This document shows positions 1 to 10,152 of a stretch of DNA of 64,000 nt, one piece after another. Numbering within the stretch: position 1 is the stretch's first letter; each line of letters begins with the position of its first letter. The stretch lies in NCBI RefSeq assembly GCF_001641265.1, contig NW_020167533.1, forward strand, positions 186,001 to 250,000. The letters are read 5' to 3'. Position numbers and translations under genes: made by a program. Under the pieces are notes generated by a model that was not told the origin of the DNA, made no database searches, and worked only from the letters and a program-made list of their open reading frames with translations. The stretch comes from Pseudogymnoascus destructans. Its lineage: Eukaryota; Ascomycota; Leotiomycetes; Thelebolales; Thelebolaceae.

Positions 1-2425
1 CCGAAGCAAGCTTCATGGTCTCCATGAGCTGAGGCCAGACACTACCCAGGGCAAAAAAGTCTGTGCGAATGCACCTCCTCTGCTAGAGTTGGGCGATCTG
101 CTCCCTAAATGCCCGTCGGAGGGCCCTAATACGTTGCCATGCCGAGACTAGGACGCTCCATGGCGGCAGCAGCCGTCGTTCTGGTGCAGGGATAGGCCCA
201 TGTAAAACATGAAATGAGGGCCCTTGCAACTTCCCAGATTTGACCACTGGAGCAAGTTCAGCCCCCCAGGAAATCCTGCGCCACCACTTGACCGGGTCTC
301 TGTCTCTGTCGCTAGGCACCATAATACCAAAGCGTTCTCTGATTTGCGAGAATGACGGGATCCGTGGCAGCATTAACAGTTCCCCGCGTTACTAACTGGA
401 AGCCTCGCGGCCACGGTTTTCGGGTTGCTTGCTGCCCTCCTCGGGCCATTGCAGGTGCCGAGGAACGCTAATAGCTGTTTTGGCTCGTGTGTTTCGAGTT
501 GCATGTGTACAACGTGCCACGGAAAGTTTCGACTCGATGGACAGAGAAGGCCGTGCCGGCGTGAGACACGCGTCTCTCTCGTCTTGCGGTGAAAATGGCA
601 CTGACTGCCTGGACCCGCCTCATAGTAGTTTGGAGAGGCCCTAGGCTTCGGGTTTCTTGTCGCCGCTTGGGAGATTGATAGTGATCTATTAAACTGGGAT
701 GGATTAATTCAGAAAAAGGAACTAGTGGCAACACTTGGAAGGTGGGGGCTCGGGGCAATCTCATCACATGTCGCTGGGCCTATAATGTCATACATATAGT
801 GTCCACTTTCACCACAGGACCTGAAAAAGGGGAGCCTCGCCAAACATGACATGGGTTGTCGTGAAATGTCAACCAGAGATTGAACTGAGTGTGTTCGGGC
901 AACTCTACGAATCCCGCCGTCTATCCCTGCTCATTTCTAATTAGCTACTACCAACATTATGGGAAATATTCCGTGACGCACGGAAAGCTCGATGGTGTAT
1001 AGGGCTCAACATCCAATATTTCAAGATCGCAATGAGAATGGGAGTTGCTGTGTATTTCCGGGCACAGTGCCGCACATCTTTGGGCTTCTTTTGCTGAGTC
1101 TCGCGGCCTTGATATCCCCACGCAGTTGAAACTACTACAATGTGAACACCACGCTGGTAGCGTGGCTTGAAGAGGCGCGTGGAGAAACAATGAGCTGCAT
1201 CATCCGTCACTTTCTTTTAGCTGCATATGGTCAAATTCATGGAGTTCACGTTGCTATGAAGGTAGCCTAGGCCAATGATGTTCTGCTAGCCTGGGACATC
1301 GTGGTGCAGGAGAGAAGTACTCCACATGCAAGGCTCCGTACACCTACATGGTCGGCGAGTTTTTGGGAGTGGCGAGATAAAAAAAATATCAGAGGCACTC
1401 GAGTACGTTTTGCGTCGCATTACATGTGGTGAACAACACAGAGAGCCTGTGAAGCAGCATCCACCATGGTGCAAGCGGTTCCCTGACATGCAGTACGACG
1501 ATCATGTTATCGGCTCCGGATAGCTGGAATATGAAAAGCCGGTATGGCCAGGGTTGCTGATGGCTCATTTTCGTACCGTCGTTGCATCCTCTGGGGCCAA
1601 AACAACCCTGTCTGGATTGTGGGCTGGCCCGTCACAACCACGACGACCTATCCCAGGCTGTGGAGAACGACGTCGGGCTGGGATTGCGTGGGAGAGACGA
1701 AGTGGGCTAATACAAGCATGGCACCGACGGTGGAAAATCAGCTGGGAATTATTGGATCTGTCTCGGGCAGATTGACTGAAAGGCGCAGTACAGGCATGTT
1801 CACGGCAGAGCCAAATGAAATCTCGATCCTGAATACTATAGTGATCATGGTGAGAAGGCGGGTGATTCAGTTTTTGAGCCCAATGAGGTGGATGTATTTG
1901 CCCTACGTACCTACAGTTTTGTAGGTCCTCGCCCTCACATACAGTACATAATCAGCACTTTTTATACGGATTAGGTCTCTTGTATAACCTCACTCGTACA
2001 GGATGGTACGCCAAATGCATGTCGTCCTGGGGGTTGTGTCTCCAGAGAGAGGAAGGAGTTGATGTCGGTGCATGGTTTATAGATGCATGGTTATAGTTAC
2101 ACGCGACGCATTTGGCACTGCTGGCACACACACCATCACTACCGGAAGCCCCGTCAGGAATTCTGGAGGCGTTTTATGCCTGGCAACACAGGATAGCTCT
2201 GAACATCCCCAAAGGCCCTACATATTACCTCGCAGGGCAGTAATAACCCCCCGCATACAGTGCATGCATCATCTCCGGATTGCTTGGCCCAGGGAGCAAA
2301 GCCAGCATTGAGTTAACTAGAAACATATCTCCGGATCCCTATGAGGCCCAGTTCCAGTCCCAGTCCCCATATTCGGCCCGAGACCACACGCTTCCCCCCT
2401 CTCCAAATGTCTCTTAACCTTGGTT
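1..2425. other. no supported gene
   Basis: I see only short open frames (longest about 126 codons) on both strands, with no recognisable domain, no consistent intron pattern and no terminal repeats. It may be intergenic DNA or decayed sequence. Confidence 0.5.
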
Positions 2426-2433
2426 TATATAAG
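2426..2433 (+). promoter_or_regulatory. TATA box of the ILP-like gene
   Basis: TATATAAG lies about 210 bp before the main start codon. It would place transcription initiation near 2455-2465, just before a short upstream ORF. Position and exact match are seen; use is inferred. Confidence 0.5.
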
Positions 2434-2469
2434 TATCCCTATACACCTGGCCCTTCCCGTCACTGAACT

Positions 2470-2616
2470 ATGTCTATTCCACCAGGGGGCTCCAGAAAGG
2501 GTATATTAGTACCGAGGAGGCATAGCCCGTCGCATTTGGCAAATCGGCTGACCATATAAAGTAAGTCGTACAATCCCAACATTTCATATTATTGAAAACT
2601 GATCCATCTTTTGCAG
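2470..2616 (+). promoter_or_regulatory. 5' leader with upstream ORF and probable leader intron
   Basis: An ATG at 2470 opens a 29-codon reading frame ending in TAA at 2557-2559. Directly after it a GTAAGT donor (2561) and a TTTTGCAG acceptor (ending 2616) delimit a probable 56-bp intron in the untranslated leader. The main ATG at 2636 follows. An upstream ORF of this kind could damp translation of the main frame. Confidence 0.4.
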
Positions 2617-2635
2617 CGCTGCCCATCACATTCCT

Positions 2636-3346
2636 ATGGCGTTCAGCAACCACGAAATTCCATCGTCCGCACCACCCCGCGGGCCCTCCCAGGGCCCTCC
2701 TACTGAGCAAGGAGGAGACCACATTATGACGCAGACCGACTCATCCTTTGACCCCCATGAGTGGCATCGGCACTTCCAGAACTGCCGCCGCTTTTTCCTG
2801 GACCATTCACAGCATAGTCCAGTCCTCCAGGCCGTGGCTGCGTACGTGAATATCCTCTTACCATATCAACGACACCCAAACCCGACATCAGCATACTCCC
2901 CACCTCGATCAACGACGACACATTCTGGGAACTCAATACCCTCTACGCTCTCACCCAGGCTAGACGATCGCCACGGCGAATCCGTCTCGCTGGTTCCATA
3001 TATCCGCCGCCTTGTCGTAACCGGCTTCGACACGCAGGCGATGCTCCAGATGTTCTTTGGCGACGACTGGGCCAAAGGAATAGGGCAGCTACACGAATCC
3101 GAGAGACGCAATTACCTCTTCGCCGCGAAGAGTGGGAGCTGGCTCGAGGTTAAGGCTAGCTATGAGCCGTCGCCCAACGAAACTATACCATACATGATGC
3201 CGATACGTAACCCTGCGGAGAATGAGATCCGCGCCGCGGAGGAGAAATGGAGTGAGTGGCTTGCGATGCAGGATTGGATGGTGGGACCCAGGGCACCCCC
3301 TTCTGAGGCGATGAGGGCGCACCTTGGGATAGACCCTATGGAGTGA
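2636..3346 (+). CDS. ILP-like conserved fungal protein
   Basis: This single-exon 236-residue protein has a flexible Pro/Ser/Thr-rich N terminus (residues 1-40). A conserved globular part follows: a HEWHRHFQNCRRFFLDHSQH block near residue 41, then VPYIRRLVVTGFDTQAMLQM and FFGDDWAKGIGQLHESERRN between about 115 and 155. I recognise this layout from filamentous-ascomycete proteins often labelled 'ilp is an apoptosis inhibitor'; that name has little experimental support and I do not infer a function from it. No signal peptide or membrane segment is visible. The start at 2636 is the first in-frame ATG after the probable leader intron. A later ATG at 2726 would remove only the disordered N terminus. 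MED5 follows on the same strand about 630 bp downstream. Confidence 0.65.
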   Translation: MAFSNHEIPSSAPPRGPSQGPPTEQGGDHIMTQTDSSFDPHEWHRHFQNCRRFFLDHSQHSPVLQAVAAYVNILLPYQRHPNPTSAYSPPRSTTTHSGNSIPSTLSPRLDDRHGESVSLVPYIRRLVVTGFDTQAMLQMFFGDDWAKGIGQLHESERRNYLFAAKSGSWLEVKASYEPSPNETIPYMMPIRNPAENEIRAAEEKWSEWLAMQDWMVGPRAPPSEAMRAHLGIDPME

Positions 3347-3979
3347 GAAGGCTCATATATACATTTTGTTTTGGATATAATGACACAAACGGCGCGCGGG
3401 GTTTGCAGTCGATGGGCACTTCAAGTACGCTCCAGATACCCTATACCTACAGTCATACTACTTGTACTTAGAAAATGTGTCAGCGATGAACTTTGGGGTG
3501 ATACGGATCGGGGTGCAATGAGTTGTTGCCACCACTGGACGGAAGAGATGGATGGCCGGCGACGGAGTGGAAATGGAAGGGCAGATCTTCTTCTGCGTCG
3601 GTATTTGCGGGCTCCTGCGGGCTATCGCGGTTGAGGGCAATAATACTCGACGATTCTGTCACATCTCGGATTGTATAAGATCAGCTTTTTGACGCAGTTG
3701 GACTCGTACAGACCGTTAAATTGGTTACTTCGTGTCTCGGTTTCTCAAACGCCCAAGTTTCTGCCGCCTGGAAGTCCCGATCTTGGAAACGGGGACCCTT
3801 AGCGCGAGGCTGAGGCGGGTGAATCCAGTACCTGGCGGCCTCGCTATCATGACGTCTGAAGACGTGTAGAAGAACAATATTCCTACTGAAGTTCATCCAT
3901 TACCGCCATTGACCCTGTACCACTATATTATTATATCATGCCACTTGGCTATGCTTGAATCGCAAACGGGCAGATAACT
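3347..3979. other. intergenic region before MED5
   Basis: About 630 bp between the stop of the ILP-like gene and the MED5 start. Only short frames are present, and I see no repeat or RNA gene. Confidence 0.5.
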
Positions 3980-6900
3980 ATGGACGAATGGGCGACCTTT
4001 TTCGCCCATGCACTCGATCGGCGTCTCCCCACCGACAAGTTGGAGCAATTCGCAAAAGTCCTCAGCATCAAGGCACCTCTCGCCACTCCTCTTATTGCTG
4101 AGCTGCTGCTACGTCCCAGCGAATCCAGACACTACGACTTGGACCCGCAGGTCTCTCTTTACGCTCAAGCTCTCCTCCGTACCGACATCCTTGACGTGCC
4201 CTCGGTCTTGCGCGCGCTGCTCAGACACTCTACCTCTCGCCCTGTTGACGCTGCGAAGGAGGAACAAGAAGTCGCCAGCGGCTCTCAGACAAGATGGACA
4301 AAGAGTTACGGTCATGAAGAGAGGCTAGTCTATGGCCTCTCAAAGATTGTGGCAGCCGGGGACCGACCAAAATCTGCCCAAGAAGCTCTGGGGACGGCGA
4401 ACGTGCTCACGGAGTGGATGCGCTTGTTGGTCATGTCAAACGCGGCAGATGATATGATGCGGGAAATTGGAGCGGGGAATGACAACCATAACCAGGAGGC
4501 TATGGCTGTGAGGGTCGCGGTTGGCGCGCTGTTAGTTGCGCTGGCTGAGAACGCGACAGTGAATGAGGCGCTGAAAAACCGGTGTCCCAAGGGTACGTAT
4601 TTGAAGGGTCTCGGATGTCATTGCGGTCTTATAGCTGTGAACTGAGCAATACTAACAAACATATAGATACCCTGAAAGGATTCTCGCAGTCACTAGCGCA
4701 TTTTACGCCGCTTCTCATCAACGGATCTTCCATGTTCGCCGAGAGGCTCGAATTATACACAAAGACACTTGTGGCCATGGAGCCCATCGATAAAAAGGCC
4801 CAGAAGGCTGGTGCTGAAATAGACCAGATTATAGACTCCGCCATGGCACTTGGTATGGACAATATACCCGTGGTTGAAATACCCACCATGAACTCAAGAG
4901 CTGGTCTCTATGTGTATCTAAATTCTTTGGTGGGAGCGTCCTATTTATATTGATGTGCTCTACTAACAAAGTTGCAGCTGACTGGAAGACCCATGGTTGA
5001 TGACAACCAACTTTTAAATTTCCTCCATAACCGATACCAGGTCCGTATTTTGTCCATTGTTTTTAACACAAAAGCTTACATCTAGCAGGGCGATATCCAA
5101 ACGACATGTATTGACCTCATCGTGTCCTCCTTTGACATTCTTGCCAATGCAATTTTTCGCTCTGAAAACCCTCAGACGACATTCCTCCTACGCTCGTTCC
5201 TAATCAACAAAGTACCTTTACTGATATGCATGATATCGGCCCCGATGTTCCCGCCTCTAAGTCCGGAGTTATGCATCACAGAAGCACTGAGCCATGTAGA
5301 TACCAACGCCTTTCCGACCTTCTCATCTATGTTCGATGACAACAGTGCTGGTGATATGTTCTCAGACTCTGTGAGACAGGATTTCTGCTTCTCGTGCTGT
5401 CTGCACGGCCTGATCCCAGAAGAGAGCATAGAACGACTTCTGGGTGAGATCCCAATGCAGACATTACCAGCAGGCGGCCGCTACTCCAAGGACGAGGTCT
5501 TGGAGCAGTGTCTCTCTGACTCTGAGAAGATTGAGGCGTTCACAGACGAGCTGGAACACATGGACGGGAACGTGGGTGCGGTTAGTCAGGCCATAACGGA
5601 GCTACTTCGCCGTCTCTGCGAGAGCAAAGATACCATGGCCCTGAAGTCCCTCTGTGCCCACCTCGCACGTAAGCCGTCGTCGCTTGACGTACTCTTGATC
5701 TTCGACAAGCCCCTCACAATTTTACCACCAATCTGCCAGCTTCTTGACGCCTGGCGCTATGACGACGACCAAGGCGAGTACCAGCCTGTCTACGAAGACT
5801 TCGGCTCCATCCTCCTGCTCGTTCTGGCGTTCGTGTACCGCTATGATCTCAGTGCCACAGAGCTTGGTGTCCAAACGCCAGATTCTTTTATTGCAAAGTT
5901 GCTCGTTCGTGTGTCAACTGCACGGCTTCTGGACGATTTATCATCTGTGGAATCGTCGCAGCTGGATGGATGGATCAAGGGCCTCTTCAATGCAGAAGGT
6001 GGCGGGTTAGGGGATGAACCTATGGCGCTTTGTCCCCCGCAGGACTTTTACCTCCTCGTCCCCACTCTCTTTAGCCAGATTGTGCTGGCATCCCAACATG
6101 GCCACCTAACTGACGACGTCCTCCGAGGCGGCCTTGAATGTAAGCCCTCCCCCCCCATAATTCTTTCCACCCGGACAACACTAACTCCATCGCAAGACCT
6201 TCTCGACCCCTCACTTCTTCCTTCACTCATCCCCGCCCTACTATCACTAGCATCCAACATTCTCACTGCCCCACCTCCACCATCTCTCTTACAGGCTCTC
6301 ATTCTACCCCAATCTATCTCAGCAGAAGCCTCACTCCTCCATAACGCCATCCTCCCCATTCCCGCCCCTCATCTCTCACGCTCCCTGCGCGCACTCCAAC
6401 GCTCAGCCCCAACCCGCACCGACCTTGACCCTCTCATTGCCGCTCTCCGTCCACACCTACACTTTTCCCGCACCACCATCGATATCACCACTGACTTCCC
6501 CGTCCCACCGAATATCCCCACCGCCGTCCGCCACGCCGCTCGGGCTCTTATTAACTGGAACCCACCAGCCGCACCGCCGAATTACTCTCCCCGCCTCCCG
6601 GTTCTTGCAGTACGCATGCTTGGGGCGAGAAGGGCGCTACTTGCGCTACTAGAGGAGCTAGCTCATCAGTGTGCGCTGGGGAATTCGGGAACAGCATATG
6701 ATGTCGTCGCGTCTTTGGTGTGTGCGCCACCCAAAGCAGCAGCTGGGGTTCAGGGCCGTATGACTCTGCGAGAGGCCTTGTCATCAGAGGCGGCGAAAGT
6801 GGGTGCAGAAGTTGGAAAGGAAGGGCCAGAGGCAGAAAGGGCAGAGGTTGTTGTGAGGTTGTATCGGAGAGTTGAGGCGTTATCAGCGGGAGGAGAGATT

Positions 6901-7053
6901 GATGAGCAGGCTGGATTGATGGGCACAGATTTGGGGATTGGAGGAGTTGGGGGAGAAGGGCTGGTGGGGGAGGACATGATGGGTGTGCTCTCGGAAGAGG
7001 GAATGATGGGGTTGGAAGGAGGTATGTTGGATGATATGAAGCTTGACTTTTAA
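3980..7053 (+). CDS. MED5: Mediator complex subunit 5 (Nut1), five exons
   Basis: MED5/Nut1 is a tail-module subunit of Mediator, which links gene-specific activators to RNA polymerase II in the nucleus. I read exons 3980-4592, 4667-4929, 4978-5040, 5089-6139 and 6197-7053, giving 948 residues, near the usual size of about 1,000. Evidence is the N-terminal MDEWATFFAHALDRRLP block, the RYQGDIQTTCIDLIVSSFDI segment and FLLRSFLINKVPLLICMISA. The fourth intron (6140-6196; GTAAGC donor, CTAAC branch, CAAG acceptor) is 57 nt and has no stop, so it looks like coding sequence; removing it gives the expected GGLEYLLDPSLLPSL. Intron 1 has a strong ACTAACA branch site; intron 2 has a weak GTGGGA donor. 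The C terminus is Gly/Glu/Met-rich and acidic. The ATG at 3980 is the first in frame. Confidence 0.88.
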
Positions 7054-7510
7054 GGGGGCTCTACAGCTTCTCCCGGTGCCCACCTACTCTCTGGATATGA
7101 AAAGGAGGAGTCATCTGCATGGCTACATCATCGTATGTATATGAATGTCATATCCTCGATTCAATTGAATCCTCAGTGGTGAGGTTACAGCTCAAAGCTG
7201 TCATGAGCAAGTAGCCGGTATTGTGCTGCCTGGTGATGTACCAACAATGTACGTTGATACTTGCCGTCGCACTGATGGAGTCTCTGACTTGTGTCGAAAT
7301 ATAAACGAACGCCTTTTGAAGTCGGCGAACAACATTTCTCCCCGATGCGCTCAGCTACCCACGTGGATCGTTAAGGTTTGGTGCCTAAGGCATTAAAACG
7401 GCTGACTGAGCCCCACAAATGTTTTGCGTGTGCGATCATTCGTCGCGCGATGTTATAACCCGTTTTTAATTTGTTGTTCACATTACAACTGACATGAACT
7501 TCCTATAACG
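7054..7510. other. intergenic region after MED5
   Basis: Non-coding stretch between the MED5 stop and the first transposon. Only short chance frames are present. Confidence 0.5.
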
Positions 7511-7516
7511 TGGTTT

Positions 7517-7549
7517 ATCAGTACGTCGGACATATCAGTACCTCGGACA
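7517..7549. repeat. repeated motif at the 3' end of the first pogo element
   Basis: Two near-identical 16-bp copies (ATCAGTACGTCGGACA at 7517 and ATCAGTACCTCGGACA at 7534) stand 17 bp apart, about 65 bp beyond the transposase stop. Duplicated subterminal motifs of this sort are typical of pogo/Tc1-type terminal repeats. The matching other end is not present in the window. Confidence 0.55.
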
Positions 7550-7613
7550 CTTTTCATTGGCATTCTACTTTGAATATCAATAAATCAACCATAACATATT
7601 AAATTAACTATAA

Positions 7614-9188
7614 CTAAGCGGAATCAGATGAACTAGACATATCTATAGCTTCTTGACAAGTTCGCGCATTATGACCAGCTTTTCCACAGATCCCACAGCA
7701 TCGCCTAGACGGTTGCCCCTCCTTGCGACTACCCCCAACCGCACGTACGTCGCGTCGTACCTGCTCATCCACATCCTTCTGTGCGATAATAGCCTGTGCA
7801 TCCTCTACTATAAGTGCACCTCCTTCACGGACATGAGCCTTTTTAGCCCTGCGGCGTTTGCTAAGGGCTTCGTTGGCTGCTCGAAGGGTACGTACCTCAG
7901 CAGACAGAAGGGTGTTCTCATGTGCTAGTCGCTCCGTACCCTTTGCCAATGCAATAACTGTCCCGAAGAGTGGAGTTGGCGAGCTTCCTTGGTGACGGGC
8001 AATTCGATTTCGAACGAGGGTTGTTTGTGAAAGAGCTTCAGTTGGGTTGGAAGGGGTCTGGGAGACCCAAGGGTTGGTGTTGGCAGTAGAGGGTCTAGAG
8101 GGAGTTGGAGTCCGTAACCTCACGTCAAGCTTTGAAAGCACTGCTTGCGGGTCGAAAGGCACTAAGCCAGCTCCGCGGAACCCGGACTGGGCGTTTTGGG
8201 CTGTCATGGATTCCAGATATGCTGCTCTAAAGGCGAGAAAGAACTCGACCTTGGTAATGTGGTTGATATGAGCCTTAATGAAGGTCTCAATCTGCTGACC
8301 ATATGCCCGCTTCAACACACTAAAGCACCCGACATCAAGTGGCTGAGTTAAATGAGACGAGTGGGGAGGTAGTCCAAGAGTTATAATGTTGTGTGCCTTG
8401 CAGTACTCTTGGAACTCGGCCGATTCATGACTCTCGTGCCCGTCTAACACCAGCATTCGATATGGACCCCTTGCACGAACAGCAGTATGTTTGTTGAAGT
8501 GTTTCAACCATTCTAGACCCGTCTCATTGTTTGTCCATCCATTGCTTGTCGGTTTAACAACCCAGTTGTGTGGAAGGCCGCCGTCTGTATACCAATTTGC
8601 AAGATGATTCTTGCCTTTAACTACCAAAAATGGAGGAATACTCCAGCCGTCACTGTTGATACAAGCAATCGCTGTAGCCCATTCCCGATTCCCTGGCTGA
8701 ACTGCCTTACCTCTGCCAAGTCGATCTGCACGGGTAACAACCATTGCAGGGCAAATCACACCCATCATAAACCCAGTTTCGTCAAAGTTATAGAAGTCGC
8801 AGTCCAAAACACCATATTTTGCCCTCATATTTTCCACTAGTCGAAACCACGCACCAATTAGTTCGGGATCTTCGCACAAGGCCCTTTGGAAGTCGTAAAG
8901 GCGATTAAAACGCATCTTTAATTCTGGACGTCGTTGTACAAATCGGTGGGCCCAGAGCTTCCCGACGCGCCTCCCTCCACGCGATTCGAGTATAAAATTT
9001 GCCATATCTTCTACACCAGCAAGCCGGGGTGCAAATCCTCTTGAATCCATATCAAGTATATTCTGAATAACCACCTCCTCTTCTAGTATAGTTAATTTCA
9101 TCATTGCAGGCCGGCGTTCGTAGACAGTAACGTAGGTCATGGCGTAACGGGGGTAATGGCGTAACGGGGGTAGTGGGGTTGGAACCAC
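7614..9188 (-). CDS. pogo/Fot1-type transposase lacking its DNA-binding N terminus
   Basis: This is a DDE transposase of the pogo branch of Tc1/mariner, which cuts and pastes its own element at TA sites. The catalytic core is open: NFDETGF near residue 120, VLDGHESH near 248 and QPLDVGCFSVLK near 285 carry the three acidic residues. A Leu-rich coiled region and a zinc knuckle (CCGICGKAGHNARTC) follow near the C terminus. The usual psq helix-turn-helix that should precede the MMKLTILEEE segment is missing. Codons upstream of about 9104 come from a neighbouring element's terminal repeat, so the first 26 or so residues (MVPTPLPPLRHYPR...) are probably artificial. There are no internal stops, unlike the pogo relic at 24.4 kb. 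The protein is likely unable to bind its own ends. Confidence 0.8.
   Translation of the reverse strand: MVPTPLPPLRHYPRYAMTYVTVYERRPAMMKLTILEEEVVIQNILDMDSRGFAPRLAGVEDMANFILESRGGRRVGKLWAHRFVQRRPELKMRFNRLYDFQRALCEDPELIGAWFRLVENMRAKYGVLDCDFYNFDETGFMMGVICPAMVVTRADRLGRGKAVQPGNREWATAIACINSDGWSIPPFLVVKGKNHLANWYTDGGLPHNWVVKPTSNGWTNNETGLEWLKHFNKHTAVRARGPYRMLVLDGHESHESAEFQEYCKAHNIITLGLPPHSSHLTQPLDVGCFSVLKRAYGQQIETFIKAHINHITKVEFFLAFRAAYLESMTAQNAQSGFRGAGLVPFDPQAVLSKLDVRLRTPTPSRPSTANTNPWVSQTPSNPTEALSQTTLVRNRIARHQGSSPTPLFGTVIALAKGTERLAHENTLLSAEVRTLRAANEALSKRRRAKKAHVREGGALIVEDAQAIIAQKDVDEQVRRDVRAVGGSRKEGQPSRRCCGICGKAGHNARTCQEAIDMSSSSDSA
9139..9172 (+). repeat. tandem 17-bp repeat, terminal repeat of a second pogo element
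   Basis: ATGGCGTAACGGGGGTA occurs twice head-to-tail (9139-9155, 9156-9172) just before the helix-turn-helix ORF at 9236. The doubled 17-bp layout resembles the end of the first pogo element at 7517, but the sequence differs, so two different families abut here. Confidence 0.5.
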
Positions 9189-9235
9189 CCCATCAGACCT
9201 ACAACCCTATTAACTACTACTACTACTATGCTAGA

Positions 9236-9412
9236 ATGGTCCGTCAGAAGAGTATAAAGGCTCAAGAACGCGAAATTCAAATTCAAAAAGCTATATTAGC
9301 TATTAAATCAAATCAATACAAATCAATATATGCTGCTGCAAAAGCTTTAGGGCTACCAGAGGAGACCCTCCGCTGTCGCATAAATGGAAGGCACACACGT
9401 GTAGAAGCACAC
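9236..9412 (+). pseudogene. psq helix-turn-helix fragment of a second pogo transposase
   Basis: The reading frame starts MVRQKSIKAQEREIQIQKAI and runs through IYAAAKALGLPEETLRCRIN, a psq-type DNA-binding helix-turn-helix as found at the start of pogo transposases. It points away from the transposase body at 7614-9104, so the two are divergent and not parts of one intact gene. After about 9412 the frame passes abruptly into gypsy integrase sequence, marking a truncation by the retroelement or by recombination. Confidence 0.65.
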
Positions 9413-9413
9413 C

Positions 9414-9980
9414 AGCCGAAGGGCCATCGACTGGGACGTAGGAGATAGAGTGTACCTATCGACCAAAAATTTGAAAAACTCTCGTCCTAGCCGCAAGCTG
9501 GGCCAACAATGGGTCGGACCATATATGGTGTTGAAACGGATTGGGCATGCATTTCGATTGGAACTACCTAGCGGTTCTCAAATACACGATGTGTTCTCAC
9601 CAGACATACTCATGAAGGATCCAAACAATCCCCTACCTGGTCAGGATCCGCCTGAGCCTAGCAGCGAAGTGATAGATGGCGTAGAGGAATGGGAAGTGGA
9701 AAAGATCCTCACTGTAAGGCTCCACTGGAAGCAACTACAATACTGGGTTAGTTGGGTCGGATACGATCCGGACCCGGAGTGGTACCCAGCGTCAAACTTC
9801 ATGAACTCTCCCCAGAAACTCAGAGAGTTTCATACAGAATACCCAGATTTACCAGGTCCACCTCAAGAACTACTCGGAGGGGTTACGGCAGGGGAGACGG
9901 GAAAGGAACAAAACTACGATCACGGAGGGAAAGACAAAGCAGAAGAAACAGAGTCGTTGCTGTCTGTGACTCTAAACTAA
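9414..9980 (+). pseudogene. Ty3/gypsy (G2) pol C terminus: integrase end and chromodomain
   Basis: This is the last part of a chromovirus polyprotein. The frame enters with AIDWDVGDRVYLSTKNLK, the integrase C-terminal (GPY/F) region, continues through KLGQQWVGPYMVLKRIGHAF, and ends in a chromodomain (WEVEKILTVRLHWKQLQYWV followed by SWVGYDPDPEWYPASN). Protease, reverse transcriptase, RNase H and the integrase core are absent. The frame stays open to TAA at 9978-9980. Downstream lies a convergent gene on the other strand, the same arrangement as in the complete element at 25.6 kb. Confidence 0.8.
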
Positions 9981-10152
9981 AATACCCTCCGAGCCAGGGC
10001 GCACTCACCACCGTAACCCTTGCGGGAGCCACCCTTCCCAAACGTCTCACCGGCGTCGAACAAGCAGCTACCACCATGAGAGACGAAGGGTCGAAGTGAC
10101 CCCACGCGAAGGGCCAGGCCCGAGTCCCCTCTGACACAGGGTCTTCCCCCAC

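Noticed and set aside
7614..9412. Interpretation as one intact pogo transposase gene with psq domain
   Set aside because: The psq domain is on the opposite strand and the two ends carry different 17-bp motifs.
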